This document shows, one piece after another, positions 23,411-36,369 of a stretch of 64,000 nt of DNA. This stretch comes from Limanda limanda. Taxonomy: Eukaryota > Chordata > Actinopteri > Pleuronectiformes > Pleuronectidae. The notes below the pieces were generated by a model that saw only the letters and a list, made by a program, of their open reading frames with translations, was not told the origin of the DNA and ran no database searches. The DNA lies in assembly GCF_963576545.1 (NCBI RefSeq), contig NW_026870392.1:1-64000 (forward strand), written 5' to 3'. How positions within the stretch are numbered: the stretch's first letter is position 1; each line of letters begins with the position of its first letter. The position numbers were made by a program, and so were the translations under genes.

Positions 23411-24117
23411 CTGGAAACGGGGAGATAAGCCTTTTTTGGAAGCATTGATTAAGATTTCTGACTTTTTCATCACATGTCAGCCCAAGTGTCAGAAAAGCGC
23501 TGGAAACAGGGAGATAAGCCTTTTTTGGAAGAAAAGGTTAAATTCTTGAATGTTTCATCACACATCATCCCAAATGTCACTAAACAGCTGGAAACGGGGA
23601 GATAAGCCTTTTTTGGAAGCAATGGTTAACATTTTGAGTTTTTCATCACATATCAGCTCCAGTGTCAGAAAAGCGCTGGAAACAGGGAGATCTTCCTTTT
23701 TTTTGAAGAAAAGGTTAAATTCTTGAATTTTTCATCACACATCATCCCAAATGTCACTAAACAGCTGGAAACGGGGAGATAAGCCTATTTGGAAGCATTG
23801 ATTAAGATTTCTGACTTTTTCATCACATGTCAGCCCAAGTGTCAGAAAAGCGCTGGAAACAGGGAGATAAGCCTTTTTTGGAAGAAAAGGTTAAATTCTT
23901 GAATTTTTCATCACACATCATCCCAAATGTCACTAAACAGCTGGAAACGGGGAGATAAGCCTTTTTTGGAAGCATTGATTAAGATTTCTGACTTTTTCAT
24001 CACATGTCAGCCCAAGTGTCAGAAAAGCGCTGGAAACAGGGAGATAAGCCTTTTTTGGAAAAAAAGGTTAAATTCTTGAATTTTTCCTCACACATCATCC
24101 CAAATGTCACTAAACAG
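23411..24117 (+). repeat. Recurring four-unit module (707 bp), type copy
   Basis: The order is A1 + B with GAATGTTTCATC, A2 with GAGTTTTTC + B with a T8 tract and TTGAAG, A1 with shortened CCTATTTGG + B, and A1 + B with GGAAAAAAAGG and TTTTCCTCAC. It follows the 887-bp module here, at 6,565-7,271 and near 30,319; a copy with CTGGTAACGG starts near 33,519, and partial copies start near 20,930 and 27,132. Related diverged versions with CACAGATC occur near 52.78, 55.61, 61.28 and 63.05 kb, so it links the middle and right parts of the array. Confidence 0.8.
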
Positions 24118-27100
24118 CTGGAAACGGGGAGATAAGCCTTTTTTGGAAGCAATGGTTAACATTTTTACTTTTTCATCACATATCAGCTCCAGTGTCAGAA
24201 AAGCGCTGGAAACAGGGAGATCTGCCTTTTTTTGGAAGAAAAGGTTAAATTCTTGAATTTTTCATCCACACATCATCCCAAATGTCACTAAACAGCTGGA
24301 AACGGGGAGATAAGCCTTTTTTGGAAGCATTGATTAAGATTTCTGACTTTTTCATCACATGTCAGCCCAAGTGTCAGAAAAGCGCTGGAAACAGGGAGAT
24401 AAGCCTTTTTTGGAAGAAATGGTTAAATTCTTGAATTTTTCATCACACATCATCCCAAATGTCACTAAACAGCTGGAAACGGGGAGATAAGCCTTTTTTG
24501 GAAGCATTGATTAAGATTTCTATCTTTTTCATCACATGTCAGCCCAAGTGTCAGAAAAGCGCTGGAAACAGGGAGATAAACCTTTTTTGGAAGAAATGGT
24601 TAAATTCTTGAATTTTTCATCACACATCATCCCAAATGTCACTAAACAGCTGGAAACGGGGAGATAAGCCTTTTTTGGAAGCAATGGTTAACATTTTGAC
24701 TTTTTCATCACATATCAGCTCCAGTGTCAGAAAAGCGCTGGAAACAGGGAGATCTGCCTTTTTTTGGAAGAAAAGGTTAAATTCTTGAATTTTTCATCAC
24801 ACATCATCCCAAATGTCACTAAACAGCTGGAAACGGGGAGATAAGCCTTTTTTGGAAGCATTGATTAAGATTTCTGACTTTTTCATCACATGTCAGCCCA
24901 AGTGTCAGAAAAGCGCTGGAAACAGGGAGATAAGCCTTTTTTGGAAGAAATGGTTAAATTCTTGAATTTTTCATCACACATCATCCCAAATGTCACTAAA
25001 CAGCTGGAAACGGGGAGATCAGCCTTTTTTGGAAGCATTGATTAAGATTTCTGACTTTTTCATCACATGTCAGCCCAAATGTCAAAAAAGCGCTGGAAAC
25101 AGGGAGATCTGCCTTTTTTTGGAAGAAAAGGTAATTTTCTTGAATTTTTCATCACACATCATCCCAAATGTCACTAAACAGCTGGAAACGGGGAGATAAG
25201 CCTTTTTTGGAAGCAATGGTTAACATTTTGACTTTTTCATCACATATCAGCTCCAGTGTCAGAAAAGCGCTGGAAACAGGGAGATCTGCCTTTTTTTGGA
25301 AGAAAAGGTTAAATTCTTGAATTTTTCATCACACATCATCCCAAATGTCACTAAACAGCTGGAAACGGGGAGATAAGCCTTTTTTGGAAGCATTGATTAA
25401 GACTTCTGACTTTTTCATCACATGTCAGCCCAAGTGTCAGAAAAGCGCTGGAAACAGGGAGATAAGCCTTTTTTGGAAGAAATGGTTAAATTCTTGAATT
25501 TTTCATCACACATCATCCCAAATGTCACTAAACAGCTGGAAACGGGGAGATCAGCCTTTTTTGGAAGCATTGATTAAGATTTCTGACTTTTTCATCACAT
25601 GTCAGCCCAAGTGTCAGAAAAGCGCTGGAAACAGGGAGATCTGCCTTTTTTTGGAAGAAAAGGTTATATTCTTGAATTTTTCATCACACATTATCCCAAA
25701 TGTCACTAAACAGCTGGAAACGGGGAGATAAGCCTTTTTTGGAAGCATTGATTAAGATTAATGACTTTTTCAACACATGTCAGCCCAAGTGTCAGAAAAG
25801 CGCTGGAAACAGGGAGATAAGCCTTTTTTGGAAGAAATGGTTAAATTCTTGAATTTTTCATCACACATCATCCCAAATGTCACTAAACAGCTGGAAACGG
25901 GGAGATAAGCCTTTTTTGGAAGCAATGGTTAACATTTTGAGTTTTTCATCACATATCAGCTCCAGTGTCAGAAAAGCGCTGGAAACAGGGAGATCTGCCT
26001 TTTTTTGGAAGAAAAGGTTAAATTCTTGAATTTTTCATCACACATCATCCCAAATGTCACTAAACAGCTGGAAACGGGGAGATAAGCCTTTTTTGGAAGC
26101 ATTGATTAAGACTTCTGACTTTTTCATCACATGTCAGCCCAAGTGTCAGAAAAGCGCTGGAAACAGGGAGATAAGCCTTTTTTGGAAGAAATGGTTAAAT
26201 TCTTGAATTTTTCATCACACATCATCCCAAATGTCACTAAACAGCTGGAAACGGGGAGATCAGCCTTTTTTGGAAGCATTGATTAAGATTTCTGACTTTT
26301 TCATCACATGTCAGCCCAAATGTCAAAAAAGCGCTGGAAACAGGGAGATCTGCCTTTTTTTGGAAGAAAAGGTAATTTTCTTGAATTTTTCATCACACAT
26401 CATCCCAAATGTCACTAAACAGCTGGAAACGGGGAGATAAGCCTTTTTTGGAAGCAATGGTTAACATTTTGACTTTTTCATCACATATCAGCTCCAGTGT
26501 CAGAAAAGCGCTGGAAACAGGGAGATCTGCCTTTTTTTGGAAGAAAAGGTTAAATTCTTGAATTTTTCATCACACATCATCCCAAATGTCACTAAACAGC
26601 TGGAAACGGGGAGATAAGCCTTTTTTGGAAGCATTGATTAAGACTTCTGACTTTTTCATCACATGTCAGCCCAAGTGTCAGAAAAGCGCTGGAAACAGGG
26701 AGATAAGCCTTTTTTGGAAGAAATGGTTAAATTCTTGAATTTTTCATCACACATCATCCCAAATGTCACTAAACAGCTGGAAACGGGGAGATCAGCCTTT
26801 TTTGGAAGCATTGATTAAGATTTCTGACTTTTTCATCACATGTCAGCCCAAGTGTCAGAAAAGCGCTGGAAACAGGGAGATCTGCCTTTTTTTGGAAGAA
26901 AAGGTTATATTCTTGAATTTTTCATCACACATTATCCCAAATGTCACTAAACAGCTGGAAACGGGGAGATAAGCCTTTTTTGGAAGCATTGATTAAGATT
27001 AATGACTTTTTCAACACATGTCAGCCCAAGTGTCAGAAAAGCGCTGGAAACAGGGAGATAAGCCTTTTTTGGAAGAAATGGTTAAATTCTTGAATTTTTC

Positions 27101-30100
27101 ATCACACATCATCCCAAATGTCACTAAACAGCTGGAAACGGGGAGATAAGCCTTTTTTGGAAGCAATGGTTAACATTTTGAGTTTTTCATCACATATCAG
27201 CTCCAGTGTCAGAAAAGCGCTGGAAACAGGGAGATCTACCTTTTTTTTGAAGAAAAGGTTAAATTCTTGAATTTTTCATCACACATCATCCCAAATGTCA
27301 CTAAACAGCTGGAAACGGGGAGATAAGCCTATTTGGAAGCATTGATTAAGATTTCTGACTTTTTCATCACATGTCAGCCCAAGTGTCAGAAAAGCGCTGG
27401 AAACAGGGAGATAAGCCTTTTTTGGAAGAAAAGGTTAAATTCTTGAATTTTTCATCACACATCATCCCAAATGTCACTAAACAGCTGGAAACGGGGAGAT
27501 AAGCCTTTTTTGGAAGCATTGATTAAGATTTCTGACTTTTTCATCACATGTCAGCCCAAGTGTCAGAAAAGCGCTGGAAACAGGGAGATAAGCCTTTTTT
27601 GGAAAAAAAGGTTAAATTCTTGAATTTTTCCTCACACATCATCCCAAATGTCACTAAACAGCTGGAAACGGGGAGATAAGCCTTTTTTGGAAGCAATGGT
27701 TAACATTTTTACTTTTTCATCACATATCAGCTCCAGTGTCAGAAAAGCGCTGGAAACAGGGAGATCTGCCTTTTTTTGGAAGAAAAGGTTAAATTCTTGA
27801 ATTTTTCATCCACACATCATCCCAAATGTCACTAAACAGCTGGAAACGGGGAGATAAGCCTTTTTTGGAAGCATTGATTAAGATTTCTGACTTTTTCATC
27901 ACATGTCAGCCCAAGTGTCAGAAAAGCGCTGGAAACAGGGAGATAAGCCTTTTTTGGAAGAAATGGTTAAATTCTTGAATTTTTCATCACACATCATCCC
28001 AAATGTCACTAAACAGCTGGAAACGGGGAGATAAGCCTTTTTTGGAAGCATTGATTAAGATTTCTATCTTTTTCATCACATGTCAGCCCAAGTGTCAGAA
28101 AAGCGCTGGAAACAGGGAGATAAACCTTTTTTGGAAGAAATGGTTAAATTCTTGAATTTTTCATCACACATCATCCCAAATGTCACTAAACAGCTGGAAA
28201 CGGGGAGATAAGCCTTTTTTGGAAGCAATGGTTAACATTTTGACTTTTTCATCACATATCAGCTCCAGTGTCAGAAAAGCGCTGGAAACAGGGAGATCTG
28301 CCTTTTTTTGGAAGAAAAGGTTAAATTCTTGAATTTTTCATCACACATCATCCCAAATGTCACTAAACAGCTGGAAACGGGGAGATAAGCCTTTTTTGGA
28401 AGCATTGATTAAGATTTCTGACTTTTTCATCACATGTCAGCCCAAGTGTCAGAAAAGCGCTGGAAACAGGGAGATAAGCCTTTTTTGGAAGAAATGGTTA
28501 AATTCTTGAATTTTTCATCACACATCATCCCAAATGTCACTAAACAGCTGGAAACGGGGAGATAAGCCTTTTTTGGAAGCATTGATTAAGATTTCTATCT
28601 TTTTCATCACATGTCAGCCCAAGTGTCAGAAAAGCGCTGGAAACAGGGAGATAAACCTTTTTTGGAAGAAATGGTTAAATTCTTGAATTTTTCATCACAC
28701 ATCATCCCAAATGTCACTAAACAGCTGGAAACGGGGAGATAAGCCTTTTTTGGAAGCAATGGTTAACATTTTGACTTTTTCATCACATATCAGCTCCAGT
28801 GTCAGAAAAGCGCTGGAAACAGGGAGATCTGCCTTTTTTTGGAAGAAAAGGTTAAATTCTTGAATTTTTCATCACACATCATCCCAAATGTCACTAAACA
28901 GCTGGAAACGGGGAGATAAGCCTTTTTTGGAAGCATTGATTAAGATTTCTGACTTTTTCATCACATGTCAGCCCAAGTGTCAGAAAAGCGCTGGAAACAG
29001 GGAGATAAGCCTTTTTTGAAGAAATGGTTAAATTCTTGAATTTTTCATCACACATCATCCCAAATGTCACTAAACAGCTGGAAACGGGGAGATAAGCCTT
29101 TTTTGGAAGCAATGGTTAACATTTTGACTTTTTCATCACATATCAGCTCCAGTGTCAGAAAAGCGCTGGAAACAGGGAGATCTGCCTTTTTTTGGAAGAA
29201 AAGGTTAAATTCTTGAATTTTTCATCACACATCATCCCAAATGTCACTAAACAGCTGGAAACGGGGAGATAAGCCTTTTTTGGAAGCATTGATTAAGATT
29301 TCTGACTTTTTCATCACATGTCAGCCCAAGTGTCAGAAAAGCGCTGGAAACAGGGAGATAAGCCTTTTTTGGAAGAAATGGTTAAATTCTTGAATTTTTC
29401 ATCACACATCATCCCAAATGTCACTAAACAGCTGGAAACGGGGAGATCAGCCTTTTTTGGAAGCATTGATTAAGATTTCTGACTTTTTCATCACATGTCA
29501 GCCCAAATGTCAAAAAAGCGCTGGAAACAGGGAGATCTGCCTTTTTTTGGAAGAAAAGGTTATTTTCTTGAATTTTTCATCACACATCATCCCAAATGTC
29601 ACTAAACAGCTGGAAACGGGGAGATAAGCCTTTTTTGGAAGCAATGGTTAACATTTTGACTTTTTCATCACATATCAGCTCCAGTGTCAGAAAAGCGCTG
29701 GAAACAGGGAGATCTGCCTTTTTTTGGAAGAAAAGGTTAAATTCTTGAATTTTTCATCACACATCATCCCAAATGTCACTAAACAGCTGGAAACGGGGAG
29801 ATAAGCCTTTTTTGGAAGCATTGATTAAGACTTCTGACTTTTTCATCACATGTCAGCCCAAGTGTCAGAAAAGCGCTGGAAACAGGGAGATAAGCCTTTT
29901 TTGGAAGAAATGGTTAAATTCTTGAATTTTTCATCACACATCATCCCAAATGTCACTAAACAGCTGGAAACGGGGAGATCAGCCTTTTTTGGAAGCATTG
30001 ATTAAGATTTCTGACTTTTTCATCACATGTCAGCCCAAGTGTCAGAAAAGCGCTGGAAACAGGGAGATCTGCCTTTTTTTGGAAGAAAAGGTTATATTCT

Positions 30101-33100
30101 TGAATTTTTCATCACACATTATCCCAAATGTCACTAAACAGCTGGAAACGGGGAGATAAGCCTTTTTTGGAAGCATTGATTAAGATTAATGACTTTTTCA
30201 ACACATGTCAGCCCAAGTGTCAGAAAAGCGCTGGAAACAGGGAGATAAGCCTTTTTTGGAAGAAATGGTTAAATTCTTGAATTTTTCATCACACATCATC
30301 CCAAATGTCACTAAACAGCTGGAAACGGGGAGATAAGCCTTTTTTGGAAGCATTGATTAAGATTTCTGACTTTTTCATCACATGTCAGCCCAAGTGTCAG
30401 AAAAGCGCTGGAAACAGGGAGATAAGCCTTTTTTGGAAGAAAAGGTTAAATTCTTGAATGTTTCATCACACATCATCCCAAATGTCACTAAACAGCTGGA
30501 AACGGGGAGATAAGCCTTTTTTGGAAGCAATGGTTAACATTTTGAGTTTTTCATCACATATCAGCTCCAGTGTCAGAAAAGCGCTGGAAACAGGGAGATC
30601 TACCTTTTTTTTGAAGAAAAGGTTAAATTCTTGAATTTTTCATCACACATCATCCCAAATGTCACTAAACAGCTGGAAACGGGGAGATAAGCCTATTTGG
30701 AAGCATTGATTAAGATTTCTGACTTTTTCATCACATGTCAGCCCAAGTGTCAGAAAAGCGCTGGAAACAGGGAGATAAGCCTTTTTTGGAAGAAAAGGTT
30801 AAATTCTTGAATTTTTCATCACACATCATCCCAAATGTCACTAAACAGCTGGAAACGGGGAGATAAGCCTTTTTTGAAAGCATTGATTAAGATTTCTGAC
30901 TTTTTCATCACATGTCAGCCCAAGTGTCAGAAAAGCGCTGGAAACAGGGAGATAAGCCTTTTTTGGAAGAAATGGTTAAATTCTTGAATTTTTCATCACA
31001 CATCATCCCAAATGTCACTAAACAGCTGGAAACGGGGAGATAAGCCTTTTTTGGAAGCATTGATTAAGATTTCTATCTTTTTCATCACATGTCAGCCCAA
31101 GTGTCAGAAAAGCGCTGGAAACAGGGAGATAAACCTTTTTTGGAAGAAATGGTTAAATTCTTGAATTTTTCATCACACATCATCCCAAATGTCACTAAAC
31201 AGCTGGAAACGGGGAGATAAGCCTTTTTTGGAAGCAATGGTTAACATTTTGACTTTTTCATCACATATCAGCTCCAGTGTCAGAAAAGCGCTGGAAACAG
31301 GGAGATCTGCCTTTTTTTGGAAGAAAAGGTTAAATTCTTGAATTTTTCATCACACATCATCCCAAATGTCACTAAACAGCTGGAAACGGGGAGATAAGCC
31401 TTTTTTGGAAGCATTGATTAAGATTTCTGACTTTTTCATCACATGTCAGCCCAAGTGTCAGAAAAGCGCTGGAAACAGGGAGATAAGCCTTTTTTGGAAG
31501 AAATGGTTAAATTCTTGAATTTTTCATCACACATCATCCCAAATGTCACTAAACAGCTGGAAACGGGGAGATAAGCCTTTTTTGGAAGCATTGATTAAGA
31601 TTTCTGACTTTTTCATCACATGTCAGCCCAAGTGTCAGAAAAGCGCTGGAAACAGGGAGATCTGCCTTTTTTTGGAAGAAAAGGTTATATTCTTGAATTT
31701 TTCATCACACATCCTCCCAAATGTCACTAAACAGCTGGAAACGGGGAGATCAGCCTTTTTTGGAAGCATTGATTAAGATTTCTGACTTTTTCATCACATG
31801 TCAGCCCAAGTGTCAGAAAAGCGCTGGAAACAGGGAGATAAGCCTTTTTTGGAAGAAAATGGTTAAATTCTTGAATTTTTCATCACACATCATCCCAAAT
31901 GTCACTAAACAGCTGGAAACGGGGAGATCAGCCTTTTTTGGAAGCATTGATTAAGATTTCTGACTTTTTCATCACATGTCAGCCCAAGTGTCAGAAAAGC
32001 GCTGGAAACAGGGAGATCTGCCTTTTTTTGGAAGAAAAGGTTATATTCTTGAATTTTTCATCACACATTATCCCAAATGTCACTAAACAGCTGGAAACGG
32101 GGAGATAAGCCTTTTTTGGAAGCATTGATTAAGATTAATGACTTTTTCAACACATGTCAGCCCAAGTGTCAGAAAAGCGCTGGAAACAGGGAGATAAGCC
32201 TTTTTTGGAAGAAATGGTTAAATTCTTGAATTTTTCATCACACATCATCCCAAATGTCACTAAACAGCTGGTAACGGGGAGATAAGCCTTTTTTGGAAGC
32301 ATTGATTAAGATTTCTGACTTTTTCATCACATGTCAGCCCAAGTGTCAGAAAAGCGCTGGAAACAGGGAGATAAGCCTTTTTTGGAAGAAAAGGTTAAAT
32401 TCTTGAATGTTTCATCACACATCATCCCAAATGTCACTAAACAGCTGGAAACGGGGAGATAAGCCTTTTTTGGAAGCAATGGTTAACATTTTGACTTTTT
32501 CATCACATATCAGCTCCAGTGTCAGAAAAGCGCTGGAAACAGGGAGATCTGCCTTTTTTTGGAAGAAAAGGTTAAATTCTTGAATTTTTCATCACACATC
32601 ATCCCAAATGTCACTAAACAGCTGGAAACGGGGAGATAAGCCTTTTTTGGAAGCATTGATTAAGATTTCTGACTTTTTCATCACATGTCAGCCCAAGTGT
32701 CAGAAAAGCGCTGGAAACAGGGAGATAAGCCTTTTTTGGAAGAAATGGTTAAATTCTTGAATTTTTCATCACACATCATCCCAAATGTCACTAAACAGCT
32801 GGAAACGGGGAGATAAGCCTTTTTTGGAAGCATTGATTAAGATTTCTGACTTTTTCATCACATGTCAGCCCAAGTGTCAGAAAAGCGCTGGAAACAGGGA
32901 GATCTGCCTTTTTTTGGAAGAAAAGGTTATATTCTTGAATTTTTCATCACACATCCTCCCAAATGTCACTAAACAGCTGGAAACGGGGAGATCAGCCTTT
33001 TTTGGAAGCATTGATTAAGATTTCTGACTTTTTCATCACATGTCAGCCCAAGTGTCAGAAAAGCGCTGGAAACAGGGAGATAAGCCTTTTTTGGAAGAAA

Positions 33101-36100
33101 TGGTTAAATTCTTGAATTTTTCATCACACATCATCCCAAATGTCACTAAACAGCTGGAAACGGGGAGATCAGCCTTTTTTGGAAGCATTGATTAAGATTT
33201 CTGACTTTTTCATCACATGTCAGCCCAAGTGTCAGAAAAGCGCTGGAAACAGGGAGATCTGCCTTTTTTTGGAAGAAAAGGTTATATTCTTGAATTTTTC
33301 ATCACACATTATCCCAAATGTCACTAAACAGCTGGAAACGGGGAGATAAGCCTTTTTTGGAAGCATTGATTAAGATTAATGACTTTTTCAACACATGTCA
33401 GCCCAAGTGTCAGAAAAGCGCTGGAAACAGGGAGATAAGCCTTTTTTGGAAGAAATGGTTAAATTCTTGAATTTTTCATCACACATCATCCCAAATGTCA
33501 CTAAACAGCTGGTAACGGGGAGATAAGCCTTTTTTGGAAGCATTGATTAAGATTTCTGACTTTTTCATCACATGTCAGCCCAAGTGTCAGAAAAGCGCTG
33601 GAAACAGGGAGATAAGCCTTTTTTGGAAGAAAAGGTTAAATTCTTGAATGTTTCATCACACATCATCCCAAATGTCACTAAACAGCTGGAAACGGGGAGA
33701 TAAGCCTTTTTTGGAAGCAATGGTTAACATTTTGAGTTTTTCATCACATATCAGCTCCAGTGTCAGAAAAGCGCTGGAAACAGGGAGATCTACCTTTTTT
33801 TTGAAGAAAAGGTTAAATTCTTGAATTTTTCATCACACATCATCCCAAATGTCACTAAACAGCTGGAAACGGGGAGATAAGCCTATTTGGAAGCATTGAT
33901 TAAGATTTCTGACTTTTTCATCACATGTCAGCCCAAGTGTCAGAAAAGCGCTGGAAACAGGGAGATAAGCCTTTTTTGGAAGAAAAGGTTAAATTCTTGA
34001 ATTTTTCATCACACATCATCCCAAATGTCACTAAACAGCTGGAAACGGGGAGATAAGCCTTTTTTGGAAGCATTGATTAAGATTTCTGACTTTTTCATCA
34101 CATGTCAGCCCAAGTGTCAGAAAAGCGCTGGAAACAGGGAGATAAGCCTTTTTTGGAAAAAAAGGTTAAATTCTTGAATTTTTCCTCACACATCATCCCA
34201 AATGTCACTAAACAGCTGGAAACGGGGAGATAAGCCTTTTTTGGAAGCAATGGTTAACATTTTGACTTTTTCATCACATATCAGCTCCAGTGTCAGAAAA
34301 GCGCTGGAAACAGGGAGATCTGCCTTTTTTTGGAAGAAAAGGTTAAATTCTTGAATTTTTCATCACACATCATCCCAAATGTCACTAAACAGCTGGAAAC
34401 GGGGAGATAAGCCTTTTTTGGAAGCATTGATTAAGATTTCTGACTTTTTCATCACATGTCAGCCCAAGTGTCAGAAAAGCGCTGGAAACAGGGAGATAAG
34501 CCTTTTTTGGAAGAAATGGTTAAATTCTTGAATTTTTCATCACACATCATCCCAAATGTCACTAAACAGCTGGAAACGGGGAGATAAGCCTTTTTTGGAA
34601 GCATTGATTAAGATTTCTATCTTTTTCATCACATGTCAGCCCAAGTGTCAGAAAAGCGCTGGAAACAGGGAGATAAACCTTTTTTGGAAGAAATGGTTAA
34701 ATTCTTGAATTTTTCATCACACATCATCCCAAATGTCACTAAACAGCTGGAAACGGGGAGATAAGCCTTTTTTGGAAGCAATGGTTAACATTTTGACTTT
34801 TTCATCACATATCAGCTCCAGTGTCAGAAAAGCGCTGGAAACAGGGAGATCTGCCTTTTTTTGGAAGAAAAGGTTAAATTCTTGAATTTTTCATCACACA
34901 TCATCCCAAATGTCACTAAACAGCTGGAAACGGGGAGATAAGCCTTTTTTGGAAGCATTGATTAAGATTTCTGACTTTTTCATCACATGTCAGCCCAAGT
35001 GTCAGAAAAGCGCTGGAAACAGGGAGATAAGCCTTTTTTGGAAGAAATGGTTAAATTCTTGAATTTTTCATCACACATCATCCCAAATGTCACTAAACAG
35101 CTGGAAACGGGGAGATAAGCCTTTTTTGGAAGCATTGATTAAGATTTCTGACTTTTTCATCACATGTCAGCCCAAGTGTCAGAAAAGCGCTGGAAACAGG
35201 GAGATCTGCCTTTTTTTGGAAGAAAAGGTTATATTCTTGAATTTTTCATCACACATCCTCCCAAATGTCACTAAACAGCTGGAAACGGGGAGATCAGCCT
35301 TTTTTGGAAGCATTGATTAAGATTTCTGACTTTTTCATCACATGTCAGCCCAAGTGTCAGAAAAGCGCTGGAAACAGGGAGATCTGCCGTTTTTTGGAAG
35401 AAAAGGTTAAATTCTTGAATTTTTCATCACACATCATCCCAAATGTCACTAAACAGCTGGAAACGGGGAGATAAGCCTTTTTTGGAAGCATTGATTAAGA
35501 TTTCTGACTTTTTCATCACATGTCAGCCCAAGTGTCAGAAAAGCGCTGTAAACAGGGAGATAAGCCTTTTTTGGAAGAAATGGTTAAATTCTTGAATTTT
35601 TCATCACACATCATCCCAAATGTCACTAAACAGCTGGAAACGAGGAGATAAGCCTTTTTTGGAAGCATTGATTAAGATTTCTATCTTTTTCATCACATGT
35701 CAGCCCAAGTGTCAGAAAAGCGCTGGAAACAGGGAGATCTGCCGTTTTTTGGAAGAAAAGGTTAAATTCTTGAATTTTTCATCACACATCATCCCAAATG
35801 TCACTAAACAGCTGGAAACGGGGAGATAAGCCTATTTGGAAGCATTGATTAAGATTTCTGACTTTTTCATCACATGTCAGCCCAAGTGTCAGAAAAGCGC
35901 TGGAAACAGGGAGATAAGCCTTTTTTGGAAGAAATGGTTAAATTCTTGAATTTTTCATCACACATCATCCCAAATGTCACTAAACAGCTGGAAACGGGGA
36001 GATCAGCCTTTTTTGGAAGCATTGATTAAGATTTCTGACTTTTTCATCACATGTCAGCCCAAGTGTCAGAAAAGCGCTGGAAACAGGGAGATCTGCCTTT

Positions 36101-36369
36101 TTTTGGAAGAAAAGGTTATATTCTTGAATTTTTCATCAAACATCATCCCAAATGTCACTAAACAGCTGGAAACGGGGAGATAAGCCTTTTTTGGAAGCAT
36201 TTATTAAGATTTCTGACTTTTTCATCACATGTCAGCCCAAGTGTCAGAAAAGCGCTGGAAACAGGGAGATAAGCCTTTTTTGGAAGAAATGGTTAAATTC
36301 TTGAATTTTTCATCACACATCATCCCAAATGTCACTAAACAGCTGGAAACGGGGAGATAAGCCTTTTTT

